From Laburnicola sp. R22_1 (taxonomy: Eukaryota; Ascomycota; Dothideomycetes; Pleosporales; Didymosphaeriaceae): a stretch of DNA of 64,000 nt. The stretch lies in the NCBI GenBank assembly GCA_014281115.1, contig JACONQ010000013.1, positions 1,354,501 to 1,418,500 of the forward strand. The letters run 5' to 3'. This document shows, one piece after another, positions 30,417-42,491 of the stretch (position 1 is the stretch's first letter; each line of letters begins with the position of its first letter). The position numbers were made by a program, and so were the translations under genes. Below the pieces are notes generated by a model, which was not told where the DNA came from, ran no database searches, and saw nothing but the letters and a program-made list of their open reading frames with translations.

Positions 30417-33276
30417 ATGTTCGTCCTCAAGCGCGGTATGTGCATGTCTTTATGCATCCTGAACGAGCCCAGCTGCTTCCTGCATATCGTCGATGGAGCT
30501 AACAGGGTACCTCAGATGGACGCAAGGAACGCGTCCAGTTCGACAAGATTACTGCCCGCGTGTCGAGGCTATGTTATGGCCTTGACCCAGAGCATGTCGA
30601 CCCTGCTGCAATCACAATGAAGGTGATTTCAGGCGTGTATCACGGCGTTACGACCGTCGAGCTGGACAATCTGGTACGTCGCTCCCCTCCAAGACCACAA
30701 ACCCATGGAATCCATCTAACGACTCCAAGGCCGCCGAGACAGCAGCATACATGACTGTCACCCACCCAGATTACGCCATTCTTGCTGCACGAATCGCCGT
30801 CTCGAATCTGCACAAACAAACAAAGAAGCAGTTCTCGGCCGTCATCCACGACTTGTTCAGCTATATCAACCCAAAGAACGACAAGCACCAGCCCATGATC
30901 TCCCAATCCGTCTACGATATCGTCCAGAAACACGCCGAAGAGCTGAACTCGGCTATAGTGTACGACCGTGATTTCAACTACCAGTTCTTCGGCTTCAAGA
31001 CCTTGGAGCGGTCCTACCTGCTGCGCATCAATGGCAAGGTAGCCGAACGCCCACAGCACATGCTGATGCGTGTAGCTGTGGGTATCCACGGCGAGGACAT
31101 CGAGAAGGCCATTGAGACATACGACATGATGTCACAGAAATACTTCACACACGCGTCGCCCACGCTTTTCAACGCGGGGACGCCTCAGCCACAGATGTCG
31201 TCGTGCTTCCTCATCGACATGAAGGAAGACAGTATTGAGGGCATCTACGACACGTTGAAGACATGTGCCATGATCTCCAAGACCGCTGGCGGTATTGGTC
31301 TGAATGTCCACTGCATCCGCGCAACCGGTGCTTACATTGGCGGCACCAATGGAACGTCAAATGGGCTCATCCCCATGCTCCGCGTCTACAACAACACGGC
31401 TAGATACGTTGACCAAGGTGGTAATAAGCGTCCTGGTGCCTTTGCCATCTATCTGGAGCCGTGGCATGCGGACGTCTTCAGCTTCCTCGACTTGCGAAAG
31501 AATCACGGCAAGGAGGAGGTCCGCGCTCGTGATTTGTTCTATGCCTTGTGGGTACCGGACCTGTTCATGAAGCGTGTTCAAGAGAACGGCAATTGGACTC
31601 TGTTCTGCCCGAACGAGGCTCCAGGCCTAGCCGACGTCTACGGTGATGAGTTCGAGGCGTTGTATCAGAGATATGAAGCTGAGGGCCGTGGACGGGAGAC
31701 GATACGTGCCCAGAAGTTGTGGTATGCCATTCTCGAGGCGCAAACCGAGACGGGGAACCCGTACATGTTGTACAAGGATGCATGCAATCGCAAGAGCAAT
31801 CAAAAGAACCTCGGGACGATTCGCAGCTCTAACCTTTGTACTGAGATCATTCAGTACACTGCTCCGGATGAGGTCGCCGTGTGCAACTTAGCCTCCCTTG
31901 CCCTTCCCCGGTTTGTTGACGAGAAGCGGGGCGACTTTGATTTCCAAAAGCTCCACGAAATCACCCAGATTGTCACTCGGAACCTGAACAAGATTATCGA
32001 CGCCAACCACTATCCCGTCCCAGAAGCTCGTACGAGCAACTTCAAGCACCGACCTGTTGGCCTCGGTGTTCAGGGTCTTGCCGACACTTTCTTGGCCCTT
32101 CGCATGCCTTTCGAGTCTCCCGAAGCTAAGAAACTCAACATTCAAATCTTCGAGACTATCTACCACGCGGCTTTGACTTCCTCCTGCGATATAGCCAAGG
32201 AGTTGGGGCCGTACGAGACTTACGAAGGCTCTCCTGTTTCGCAGGGTATTCTTCAGTACGATATGTGGGATGTCACCCCGTCGGATTTGTGGGACTGGGC
32301 TTCCCTGAAGGAGAAGATTGCTCAGCATGGCGTCCGCAACTCTCTACTTGTCGCTCCTATGCCGACGGCTTCCACTTCTCAGATTCTTGGAAACAACGAG
32401 TGCTTCGAGCCCTATACTTCAAACATCTACTCTCGTCGTGTATTGGCAGGCGAGTTCCAGGTCGTCAACCCTTGGCTGTTGAAGGATCTTGTCGATATGG
32501 GCATCTGGTCCGATAACATGAAGAACCGAATCATCGCCGATGGCGGATCCATACAGCGAATTCCCAACATTCCCGATGATATCAAAGCTCTATACAAGAC
32601 TGTCTGGGAAATCTCGCAGCGTACCATCATCCAGATGGCTGCCGACCGGGGTGCCTTTATCGACCAGTCTCAATCGCTGAACATCCATATGAAGGAGCCT
32701 ACGATGGGCAAGATCACTTCTATGCACTTTGCCGGCTGGAAGCTTGGTCTGAAGACTGGCTTGTACTACCTCCGAACCATGGCCGCTTCAGCACCTATTC
32801 AGTTTACTGTTGATCAGGAAGCGCTATTGGTCGCGGACACGAACGTGGCTCGTGCCCTTCCAAACAAACGACGAGGCATTGGTGCTACGTCGCCATCACC
32901 AGCGTCTGTGCCACGCCCGATGTTCGCGTCGGAGACCCCCAATGGCGCTACCAACGGCGTTACTTCAACTAACGGTGTACCTACTTCATCAGCAACGCCG
33001 CCTCTCACCTCTGAGAACGTGCAGTTGAATGGCGCGGCCAAAGACGCGCTGGACCCCAAGCCTATCAAGGCTGATGTTGACGAGGGTGACAGCCCCAAGG
33101 TCCTTGCAGCTGAGCCCAACGGTAAGCCTGTTGAGGAAGAGGCTCTCCCCGAACCTGCTTCCAACCAGGAAGAGGACGGCAAAGAAAGCGCGGATCGCGA
33201 AGGAGATATCTATTCGGAGGCAGCCCTTGCTTGTTCGATAGAGAACAAGGAAGCCTGCATCATGTGCAGCGGTTAG
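30417..33276 (+). CDS. RNR1: ribonucleoside-diphosphate reductase large subunit (class Ia R1)
   Basis: Exons 30417-30435, 30516-30673 and 30730-33276 encode 907 residues. The very short first exon gives MFVLKR, joined to [20 protein letters not shown], the ATP-cone allosteric domain. The catalytic barrel includes [34 protein letters not shown], a [12 protein letters not shown] block and [20 protein letters not shown]. The C-terminal [11 protein letters not shown] supplies the redox-active Cys pair that re-reduces the active site. It converts NDPs to dNDPs for DNA replication together with the R2 subunit, which is not in this window. A Ser/Thr/Pro-rich insert of about 90 residues (roughly 800-890) precedes the CxxC tail, as fungi often have a variable linker there. 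Confidence 0.97.
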
Positions 33277-33580
33277 CTTGGAGTCGTATGACGTGATGTG
33301 TACAGGTAAATGCTAGATGGCGAGGGCAGGCGACTGCCTTGTATCAGGCCTTGTTATGTGTGGGAATGGCATTGACGGGTCTGCTTATTCTGACGTTTGG
33401 TTAACGCGGAGAAAATGATAGTTCTACGAATCTTTAGTTAGCATACTGTAATATGAGTGGTGGGCATCCGTCTTTCCATCGCTGAAGTTGAAGCTCATTT
33501 TCTTTTCCCAAGTGACCGGACATGTGTCCCCTGGTACGTACTGCTTTGGGCGTGTCGAAGGGCGTGTTTGGTTACGATTT

Positions 33581-33757
33581 CAGTAGGAGCGTCAGTTTGG
33601 CCAGGTCAGTGCGGGAGGAGTCTGAGGGTGCCTTGAAAGCGCCTTATTAGTAGACTCAGGTGCATTTTGGAGGTTCTTGTTTGGTTACAAAGAATGCACC
33701 TCAGCCTCAGTTACAGCGTCAGTTTGCTACTAAGTAATTAAACTGACGCTCCTACTG
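33581..33757. repeat. 177-bp MITE-like inverted-repeat unit
   Basis: The 18-bp arms cagtaggagcgtcagttt (33581-33598) and its perfect reverse complement (33740-33757) enclose a smaller hairpin (ctcaggtgcatt / aatgcacctcag) and an internal direct copy of gcgtcagttt near 33715. Ends starting CAG recall hAT or similar elements. I see no clear target-site duplication. Confidence 0.5.
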
Positions 33758-33780
33758 GAGTTGCCACTGGCGGAATCAAC

Positions 33781-33866
33781 ACGCCCTTTGCAGATGTATA
33801 TAGTACAAATACGCCCTTTGTAGATGTATAGAGTACAAACACGCCCTTCGTGGATGTACAACATCG
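33781..33866 (+). repeat. tandem 30-bp repeat, about 2.9 copies
   Basis: The unit acgccctt(t/c)g(c/t)(a/g)gatgta.a.agtacaaa. begins at 33781, 33811 and 33841. It lies right beside the MITE-like unit. Confidence 0.85.
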
Positions 33867-34150
33867 AAGCTATAGCGATATCGCCCTCGGACCTTCCTAT
33901 TCCGACCTGGGTACCCCTCGGCGGAACCATCCCGAGTCGCACGAGGCCGCGAGTCGCACCAAGCTTCAACACTGGCACTTGCCCCGACGTACATAACTCT
34001 CGATATCGCCGCTATATACTAATCGGCATCTAAAACTACGTGAGACCTCCACGTTCGCTCTTCTCACGCCCATCCGGTTACAAGCATCGCGATTCCTTAC
34101 CTACCTACCGTCCGACCGCAGTATCCAGCACGCACCCCGCCGACCCGCCC

Positions 34151-34246
34151 TTCAATCGCCGCACCGTTCAATCGCCGTACCCTTCAATCGCCGCACCGTT
34201 CAATTGCCGTACCCTTCGATCACCGCACGCTTCAATTGCCGCATCC
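34151..34246 (+). repeat. tandem array of 16-18-bp units
   Basis: Six imperfect copies of ttcaatcgccgcaccg/ttcaatcgccgtaccc, ending about 60 bp before the ATG of the YCII-domain gene. Likely promoter or 5' UTR of that gene. Confidence 0.8.
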
Positions 34247-34308
34247 GCTCCCTCGGCGTCCAATAACTAGGCCACACACCCCACATCCTCCCCACCCTTC
34301 TTGTCCGC

Positions 34309-34898
34309 ATGCCACCACTTTCCCCTCTGTTCCGACTCTCCAGCCGCGTACCACCAACCTTCGCTTCTTGCAGACCGACTGTGTATCGCGCAGCTCCTCG
34401 ATTCGTAGCCCGATCGAATAGTAAAGCAGCAGGTTTACATTCAACGCCCGCGAGAAGAATGGCTTCATCAACAGTCACCCCCGTGCAAGAATGGCTCGTC
34501 ATTGTGCCTGATTTTGAGGGCGCGTTGGAGAAGCGGGTAGCGGTGAGGGGGGACCATCTCGAGGGGTTAAACAATGATAGAGAGGGGTGGTGGTTATTTG
34601 GAGGTATGTTAAGTTATACTATTTACCTCTTTCTTTCTGCATGATAGATATGCGGCATTATCGTGTCCAGATCTAGATAGAAAGGTTGCTAATATGGGTT
34701 GTAGGAGCGATGTTGAAGGAGCCTCTCCAGGAGGGCGAGACGCCGAAGATGAAGGGGTCGGCTATGTTGGTTGCTGCGAAGGATAGAGAGGAGATTTTGG
34801 AGAGGTTAGGGAGGGATGCATATACGAAGGCGGGGGTGTGGGATTTGGACAAGATTCAGATTATTCCGTTTAAGTGTGCGTTGAGGAAGGCGATGTAG
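34309..34898 (+). CDS. YCII-related domain protein, probably mitochondrial
   Basis: Exons 34309-34603 and 34705-34898, with a 101-nt intron, encode 162 residues. The first 50 residues are basic, Ser/Arg-rich and lack acids, like a mitochondrial presequence. A second Met precedes ASSTVTPVQEWLVIVPDFEG, where the YCII fold begins. The pattern RGDHLEG, WWLFGGAML and GSAMLVAAKDREEILERL...DAYTKAGVWD fits the YciI/YCII family. Members are small ferredoxin-like proteins, some with a His/Asp site, of mostly unknown function. Choosing the downstream Met would give a cytosolic form of about 110 residues. Confidence 0.82.
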
Positions 34899-35481
34899 GT
34901 GGGATGGGTAGGGGCTAGGTGGGTGGACTTGATGTGCTGCTGATCGACTGATGTTGGGGCTCGCTGGGTGAACGCTCAAGTGCATGTGTTGGAGGAGGAA
35001 TTTGCTGCACGGCATGCACATGCAGTCTTGAATACAATCGTGAGACGGCCACAATCTAGGATTCTCAGCTATTATTCTTGCCTCGTATGCCTCGTAGCTG
35101 TTTGTATGTGACCAATCGCCAGGGAGAGAGCAGGTAAGCATACCTCTTCTTCCCCTTTAGCATGACTTCCGCGGCTACTTCCAGGCCTCATGTAGCTCTG
35201 AATGTGGTCTTCTTACAACATCTGCTGATACGAAGCGGCGTGCAAGATGATACCTGCATTGCTCATGAGGCGTGGGTTGCGCTTCGTCCTCCCGGACCAA
35301 GACTGAATCTTTGGCTTCGTCCGTTCTGATAACGGTTCGCCTTCTCAAAACCTAGTGAGGTGCCGTATTTCGATGTCGACCCCTCTATGGCGCCTTCCAT
35401 AGCGAAGGGCTCACAAGTCTTGGTTGATGCAATGCAGTGCGTCCTCTACGTCGGTGAAATGCCAGGCATAGGCATCGCTCT
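34899..35481. other. intergenic, convergent 3' regions
   Basis: Between the YCII-domain and polysaccharide deacetylase genes. No supported gene. Confidence 0.5.
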
Positions 35482-36306
35482 TCAAGAACCGCTCGCACCA
35501 TCCCCACTCCGCCCCTTTTCCACCTCCGCCAACAACCCAGACACCGTCGTAATCTTCCACCCCCTCTTCTTCATCTCCGGCACCACCCTCCTCAACATCG
35601 GCACCGTCCAACTCCTCCGATCATGACAAATGACAATCCCCCCAGGCTTCAGCATACTCAGCACATGCCTCGCATTAACCCTCCAATACGGAATCTGCGC
35701 ATCATGTGGATAAATATCCCCCAGCACGATCCGATACCCCAACCCCGCCACAAGCTTCCGCATCCGCGCAGAGAAAAACCCGGATCCAGGGCGAAAATAG
35801 CGCGGCGGAGGCCTAGCCGTCTCCGCCTCCTCATACGCCTCGTCGATGAGCCCTTCTACAGCGCGAATCTGCGCCGCGAGCTCTGTGTCTGAAAGACTCC
35901 GCGACGCTTCGTCATGCATGGCGTGATTCCCCAATTCCATGCCCCTCCGCACCAACGCTTGCAACTGCTCTTCTCTCCCCTTGACCTGGCCGCCAATGAC
36001 GAAAAACGTCGCTTTCGCGTCATTCTCTTTTAGAATTTCCAAGATCTGCGACGTGTAACGCGACGGCGCGTCATCAATCGTCAGCGCGATGACTTTTTCT
36101 TTCACGCTGGCGTGGAATAGGACGCCTGGCCAGCGGGATTGGAAGTACTGGATCAAGAGAGAAGGCGGTTTGTAGATGAGGTAGAAGGGGGTTATGAAAG
36201 TAATGAGGACGGAGAGGGCGATGAACATGGTGATGAGGCGGGAGCGGCGGGCTCTTCGGGATAGTTTGGTGGGGAACCGGAAGAGGCGGATTGAAGGGCG
36301 TGGCAT
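35482..36306 (-). CDS. membrane-anchored polysaccharide deacetylase (NodB/CE4 family)
   Basis: A single exon of 274 residues. A basic cytoplasmic N terminus precedes one signal-anchor helix (MFIALSVLITFITPFYLIY, about 27-45), so the catalytic domain faces the lumen or exterior. CE4 motifs in order are TIDDAP (motif 1, Asp-Asp), NHAMHDE (motif 2, metal-binding His pair), RPGSGFF (motif 3) and ICHDRRSW near the C-terminal His. The general family removes N-acetyl groups from chitin or peptidoglycan-type polymers using a metal ion. Motif 1 has Ala where TFDDGP has Gly, which is tolerated in some members. The substrate is unknown; cell-wall chitin is the simplest guess. Confidence 0.88.
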   Translation of the reverse strand: MPRPSIRLFRFPTKLSRRARRSRLITMFIALSVLITFITPFYLIYKPPSLLIQYFQSRWPGVLFHASVKEKVIALTIDDAPSRYTSQILEILKENDAKATFFVIGGQVKGREEQLQALVRRGMELGNHAMHDEASRSLSDTELAAQIRAVEGLIDEAYEEAETARPPPRYFRPGSGFFSARMRKLVAGLGYRIVLGDIYPHDAQIPYWRVNARHVLSMLKPGGIVICHDRRSWTVPMLRRVVPEMKKRGWKITTVSGLLAEVEKGRSGDGASGS

Positions 36307-36914
36307 GGTGGGGAGGGCATGTTAGAATAGGGCAAGAAAGGAAATGGTCATGCTGGTAGTGTGGTTGATGTTCACATTGGAGATAGCTCACACTGACAGC
36401 TACGCGGAGCCCCTGGTTGGAAGTAACTAAAAGCGGCCCTAGTGTCGCACGTGACGACGCTTGGAGAGTTAAAATCTTCGTGTTCCTGCATTCTCTCATT
36501 CTTGAGCCCAGGACACCCAACGTCGACACCTGTATTGTTTATTACTTTTCGATGTTGTAATAAGCCTGTCGAAAACACATATGCTTTCCTATAGTAGTTG
36601 GGAAGAGATTGCAGCTGTTGTCCTGGCTGCGCACCAGAAAACACTCCCCATACCAGTTTTCTGCTGCACGCAAAACCTACTACAATACACTTACGGAATC
36701 AAATTGTCGCGCTTATTCGAAATCACCCACTTCGAAATAGGCCATCTATGGACGTTCCAAGAGCAAATCAGACGTATAATTGACTTGGCTGCCTTCACTA
36801 CGTGGTTGCCCAGGTCTCATTGCGTTCATACATATATCCTATTCAACTTCGCCTTCATGTTCATGATCATCGTATGTTGGTGATAAGTTCTAGCTATAGA
36901 CGGTTGTTGGATAC
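36307..36914. other. intergenic between MLH3 3' end and deacetylase promoter
   Basis: About 600 bp without a supported gene. Confidence 0.5.
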
Positions 36915-39900
36915 CTACTTCGCCTGCCACCGCTTCCAAGCCCCAACAAAATTGTCTGGTTCCAGATCCTCTGTCGTCTCTAGACCAAGGCCTAGACCAA
37001 GGCTTGATAGAGAGTTATCTGTCCCAACAGCGCCGATGTCGACCAATGGTACCATACTTGGCCTACCGTGCGCGCACATGAATGGGAATACGCATTGGCA
37101 CAGCTTTTGCACCAAGTCTCTGCATTCTTCCAAGCTCAAGTCGTCATTGAACATGATTGCCGAGCGACAAGCGCGAGAATTGACGAGGTCAACGAGGCCC
37201 TCTGGGCAGGAAGATAGGCGTCTGACCCATGATGATGAATCTGCAGTAGACCTAGAAAGATCGTCTAGAGGAGGCAAATGCGAAGCTTCCGCATACTTCC
37301 AGACGGCGGAGCGGAGAAGTGTGATAAGGACTTGAGGGTCTGATTTACACCGCTCAAACACCACTGGTGGCAAGGCTGTAACAGACAGAATTGGCTGCGG
37401 TCTACTCGATGCGGTTGTTGGAGATGCAATGTCAAAAAGAATACCCCAGGCTGCGAATCTTGCAGCGTGTGCTGCGAACCGTTCCTGTTCAATACGAGAT
37501 ACAGTGAACTGTATCGGCTTCTCTAGCAAAACATAGGCTACGTGCGATTGATGTTCCAAGTTTGAACGGTAGACGGGGTCGGTCTTTGGCAGTGGCGCAC
37601 AAAGTTCCGCAAATAAAGTTTCCACCCGTACGCGTTCGTCCGCGGCATGTTGATCTATCAGAACGAGCATGATGCTGTCCGTGTTCGAAACAGCAGCCGC
37701 GTCCTTGGATATTTTCATCTTAACCAACACGAACTTCTTGTCCAGTTGGGCCATGACTTCTGCGTTCTCAAGACCGGTCCTAGATAGCTTGCCCGCTTTG
37801 AAGGTCGGCAGCCCTTGGTAGGCTTCATCGCTCTGCGTGTGATTGGAATGACAGTGATTCGTGTGTCTACGATTGTCGTCGTGTCGATTTCCCTCACGGA
37901 AAGCTTGTTGGATTGTTGTCTCAGTGGGCTTGAAAACTGGATTATCCCAAGAATCCAATACGCCGTTGATCCATGAATGAGAATTTCCCTTAGATGTGTT
38001 CATGCCCGGCTGAAGCCGTAGCCGTTTGTTGAAGTCGCTAAGTGTACTTCCACGGACATGGAGTGATGGGTCTGTGTGAGGTCTGGCTGGAGGACCCGGT
38101 AGCACACAGCCCGTGCGTGAGTTCAGAAGGTAGGTTTGCTTCGTCGTAGGGTCTGTCCAAGATACCGCTTCATCATATTTGTCCTCATCAGGACATAGCT
38201 GTCCTGTTTGAGAGCGATCAGGTTGGACACCACCTTTCAAGGACCCAGCATGTACAGGGTTCATGTCGAACTGAACAAACCCAGACGCCTTCTCCTCATT
38301 CATTGGAGTAGATTGTTTCTCCCCTTCCGTCGACGGCTTATTGTTTTTCTTCCTCCTGAGGTTGTCAAAAAAGCTGGCATTTCCGCTTTTGATACGAGAC
38401 CATTCGGAAAAAGCCAAGTTGTTATTCCGTTCAAGCCTCTCCTCTGATGCAGACGTCTTTGGTCTCTTCCTCTTACGACTGGGTGCTTCTGTTGACGCTG
38501 AAAGTAGCGGAGTAGATGCAACATGCAACGATTTAGGGGTAGGCTGGGGCGGTTGTGGTCGAGATCCTTGCGATGTAGCAATGTCCGTGGAGCTGGGCGA
38601 AGCTGGGCGGTAGCTGCGTTTATTTGAAGGTTTGCGGGGTCGAAAATGATGAGCAGTTAGCCATTCAGTGACCATGGCGTTGAGGACCTCCATAACCGTG
38701 TTGAGATTCGCCTCGTCCTCGAGGAATGGACTTTCATTACGGTCGTTCTGATGCTTTAGCGATAAGCGCAAATGAAACATTGGGTACCGGTCAACACCCT
38801 TTCGAGCCTTTAGTTGCCTGCAAGTGTACCCATCCTCTTTGAATCGTTGATCACTTTTTCGTCGGATTTTCTCATCCTCATCATGGCGAGCATCGTCATC
38901 GATGGTGCCAAAGCTGGACAAGGCAAATATACGATTAACTTCATCATAAAGCTCATTGTGGCCTGTATCAGCAGATAAGGGGCGGACGCCGAGGGATATG
39001 AATTGAACAAGTTTACTAGGCGCAGGATCAAGGGAAATGGCACCCTTTATGGAAACAGTCGAAGTGGACGCAGACACGGGAACCCAAGACGGCCACTCAT
39101 CATGCATAATGTAGTTCGCTTGGGTGAGGACACTGAGCATGGTGTGGAGCCCAGAAGAGCGTGTCCTGGTCTCGTGTTTGGTATGGGTTGAATTGGAGAA
39201 GCTGATGGACATTTTACCGTCGGCATCGCGGACCCTCAGAGAAAGCGGCTCCCGCCAGCTCAGCATGAGCGTCGTAACTTCCCGCTTCATAGCCTCCCAC
39301 AGACGGTCTTGTCCTGCCTTCTGTTCTGCGACAATTCCTCGCTGCTTGACCCTCACAGGAAGGTTGCCGAACAAGTTGCGTACCGTGACACGAGTGCCAT
39401 GGCCTCCGTGAATATCATGCTGCGGCGGCGCTGGTAGTTGGCGGTCTATGACCTTGGAGTGGTGCAACGTCAACAGGTTGTGCGACCGGTGTTCGTGGTG
39501 ACGGGAGGCGATGGTCAGGAGAGACATGGCGCCGAGTGAAGCCAGGAAGGTGCCATTGCGACCAAGACACGCATGTTCAGAATAGTACTTGGAAGTGCCT
39601 GGTGCATGTCAGTGCGCATTCACTGCTTGTAGATGAGCACGCTGACAGTAAAGCTTCCCCAGGCCACCTTCTTCGCGGAACTCCGAGGGGGCGACGCCCA
39701 GACCGTCGTCCTCCACGGTGCATGCCCCGCGAGCAAAGTCGACGCAACCGTCGACTTTGGAGGCGCCGGCGTCGAATGCGTTCTTCAGGAGCTCCAAGAC
39801 GACGCCAGTCAGGGAGACGATGGCCGTCGAGGACTTGATCTGGGCGACGGCGTCCTCGGGCAGTGGCAGAATGGGCTGGTTGCGGGCGCGTGCCGTGGCA

Positions 39901-39941
39901 GCAGCTCCGCCGGCACTGGGCTTCGGCGCATGGCGGTCCAT
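36915..39941 (-). CDS. MLH3: MutL-type mismatch-repair endonuclease MLH3
   Basis: Exons 39647-39941 and 36915-39598, with a 48-nt intron, encode 992 residues. The GHKL ATPase shows VVLELLKNAFDAGA (motif I), DDGLG (motif II) and GTRVTVRNLFGNLPVRV (motif III). A disordered linker of about 400 residues follows. The C-terminal endonuclease domain has LIDQHAADERVRVE, the metal-binding motif that defines endonuclease-active MLH3/PMS2-type MutLs. It then has ACRSAIMFNDDLS and C-x-F-P-F-M-C-A-H-G-R-P-S. Linker length and the C-terminal Cys-His motifs point to MLH3 rather than PMS1. It would partner MLH1 in the nucleus for mismatch repair and meiotic crossover resolution. Confidence 0.93.
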
Positions 39942-40544
39942 GGGCGCGCTATCCTCCTGCGGGCTGGCCCAGCATGATGCTCAGCGGTGGACAAAGACGC
40001 AAAGACAAAGGTGCTCGTGGCGGAGGGCGGCTGGCGGCTGGTGGCGCGGCTGAGGGCGGGCGCGTCGATGGCGTCGAAGGATCAGATCATGGAGCTCTAG
40101 GCACGGGCCGCTGCAGCACGACGTCCAATTCCACGGTGACTTTCCACCACGGGCCGTACGTATCCTTGAGGCCTGCCAGCCGCAACAGTCCGCAGCAGTC
40201 CGCAGCTGTAACGCACCCGGCGCATCCGCCAGTCTCCCGCCGCCTCGTCATCGCCCGCCGATTACACTTGGAGGCGCCCCCGGCGTGTCTCCCATCGACG
40301 CGCGAACAGAGCGAACAGAGCGAACAGAGCACCCGTGACAGCCTTCACATTCGTGCGGCGGCAACACGTCGTTAGTGCGGCGCGGAATGGCCACCACCGA
40401 AGCCGCTTCGAGGCCCCATGGTGAGTCGACTAGCTGCCTGGCCTCGAGCACAGCCATTGCCTTTTCGCCAACATGTCTCCAACCCTCCCCCCTCCCCTTC
40501 CTCTCCACCGTTGATCCATCCACATAGCAGCACCGCATTAACAC
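39942..40544. promoter_or_regulatory. 603-bp divergent region MLH3 / disordered-protein gene
   Basis: A GC-rich, head-to-head promoter region. It contains a perfect tandem repeat gcgaacaga x3 (40302-40328) and cagtccgcagcagtccgcag near 40185-40205. No coding gene supported. Confidence 0.5.
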
Positions 40545-41768
40545 ATGTCCAAAGATCGCCACACGCGCAAGCGGCCCTTCGCGGGCTTCATGAAGCGCCT
40601 CGCGAACCTCAAGTCTTCCGCCTCCGATTCGCCGAATGCCTCTGGCAAGAAGAGTCAGAGCAGTAGCGCAACACCAAAGTCCAAAAAGACGGCAGCGAAG
40701 AACAACCCCTACCCCGAGTCCGGCCATATCGACGCAAACGCAAACGCCAACGACGCGGACACCCGTCACCTCTCCTTCTCCAGCGCCCTGACCCCACGCT
40801 CAACCGAGAGCTTCACATCGGGGGACGAGAGCAACCATGCCCACCAGCATCGTGCGCTTGCGAAAAGCAACAAGTCTACCGCGCCGACCGTGGCCACCAA
40901 CCCCGAGACAATCTATTCAGGAAGATCCAAAGCAGACACGGGCATCAGCAACACGCTAGGCGGCAACAGCACCTTTTCCTCGCCGAACCACTCAGAGCGC
41001 TCTCTCACCACAACTCTGACGACGATACAATCCACCGCACCATCAAACGCCTTGGGAGGGGGCCAGGCACAAAATGCACAGGCTGCAAACGCCCCGCCCG
41101 TGCAGTTCTCACACCAATTTCCTACTTCGTCTCCAGCGTCAGCTATTCCTCCGCATCTTGCCCCGCAACCATCGCAACCCAACACCTACCAAGCTGCGAC
41201 GGCAAACAATATTCTTACGGATAATGCGTCCATTTTAACGCTAGCATCTTCCTCGAAGCGGAGACGCCGGAACTCTCTTGACACAAATGCCTCGGTCCGC
41301 GCACTCGCCCCGTCCTCTGTATGGGGAGGTAGTCGAGAATCCCTCCCACTCAGCGTCTTGTCAGGAACAGTCGACACCATCTACAGCCCACAAACCCGGT
41401 CTGGCGCTGTTAGCACCTTCGTCAATGCGGAGCGCGCGAGCCTATACTCGTCTTCTGGGGTGGCAGCACCTGTTCTCAGCAGCGAGCGCAACAGTTACTA
41501 TGCCAACAAGCAGAACACCGATGGAGTGAGCGTTCGCAGCGGATTGCTAGGTCACGGCCGAACGGATAGTATCAACGGCAGTATTGGACCCAACCCTACG
41601 AGCCCTCTCGCAAGTCCAAGGGAACCAGCAGCACCAGGAAAACTAAGTCGCCGAAGCTCAGATTGGAAAGACGCTGTTGAAGGTAGTGAAATGGGAGACG
41701 AGGGGGACGCTCCAGCAAGTCCTGTATCTGCCGAGCATCCTGATCAGGGGAAGAGTAAAGCACTTTGA
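40545..41768 (+). CDS. Ser/Asn/Ala-rich disordered hypothetical protein
   Basis: A single exon of 407 residues. The basic start KDRHTRKRPFAGFMKRLANL is the only clearly helical segment and could bind membranes or nucleic acid. The rest is low-complexity Ser/Thr/Asn/Pro with repeated R-R-x-S and S-P sites, as in heavily phosphorylated proteins. The block SSSKRRRRNSLDTNASVRAL near residue 235 could be a nuclear localisation signal. No catalytic domain is visible. Codon use and uninterrupted length support a real gene. Confidence 0.75.
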   Translation: MSKDRHTRKRPFAGFMKRLANLKSSASDSPNASGKKSQSSSATPKSKKTAAKNNPYPESGHIDANANANDADTRHLSFSSALTPRSTESFTSGDESNHAHQHRALAKSNKSTAPTVATNPETIYSGRSKADTGISNTLGGNSTFSSPNHSERSLTTTLTTIQSTAPSNALGGGQAQNAQAANAPPVQFSHQFPTSSPASAIPPHLAPQPSQPNTYQAATANNILTDNASILTLASSSKRRRRNSLDTNASVRALAPSSVWGGSRESLPLSVLSGTVDTIYSPQTRSGAVSTFVNAERASLYSSSGVAAPVLSSERNSYYANKQNTDGVSVRSGLLGHGRTDSINGSIGPNPTSPLASPREPAAPGKLSRRSSDWKDAVEGSEMGDEGDAPASPVSAEHPDQGKSKAL

Positions 41769-42491
41769 TTGGTTGGAGTTCGACGGCATTATTTGAAGAG
41801 GGAACGAGCTAATGGAGGTTCATTTCGGCCTGATACCAATGAATAGGGCAGTGCAGGAGCAAGGCGCAACCAGTGGGAACCGATTTCTCTTGTGTACACA
41901 GGGGGTCTAGCATCGGTCTGGCGTTGAGGGAAGGGTTGCAGGAACAGGATATGGCTTTTTGATTCATGCAATTATACCCTAGGTTTTATGAGGCATATGG
42001 CTCTGCCTCAGGTGGGTGTTGTCAGGTGGAATGCTTCTACGGGTGAAACAAATCTTATTCTATCCCTTTGACTCTTTCTAACGTACTTTCACATCTGCTC
42101 TCAAACTTTCCACTTTTGATCAAGAAAGAGATATGCAATAGATTTTAATCCGGGCCAGATAAGGTAGCGGCACCTGGGCATGCTTAGGGCCATACTGGAG
42201 TGCAGGTTGAGCACCAACTCGCAATGCGAAATGGCTACTCTCTGTTACTGAAATGGCAAAAACCAGGGACAACACGAATTAACAGCAGTCAGGTCAGCCC
42301 AGGCCTTTGATCTTCATCTTCACTTTCACTTCGTCACACTTTTTCTTGCATTCACTCTTCCCGCTTTGTCAGTGCCACGTGCCGCTCCTTCCTCAACCGC
42401 TAGCTGCTGCCTTGTCCTGACGCTCTACCTCACCTCACCTGCACCACATTGCTTTGCGGCAAACACCAACAACACCGAGCTCGCAACGATC
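41769..42491. other. intergenic region
   Basis: About 720 bp without supported genes. A C/T-rich tract (tcttcatcttcactttcacttcg, about 42310-42332) marks the core promoter of the next gene. Confidence 0.5.

Larger units (their letters stand above)
33277..34308. other. 1-kb intergenic region rich in small repeats
   Basis: No gene is supported. It holds a MITE-like inverted repeat (33581-33757) and two tandem repeats (33781-33866 and 34151-34246), listed separately. Confidence 0.6.
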
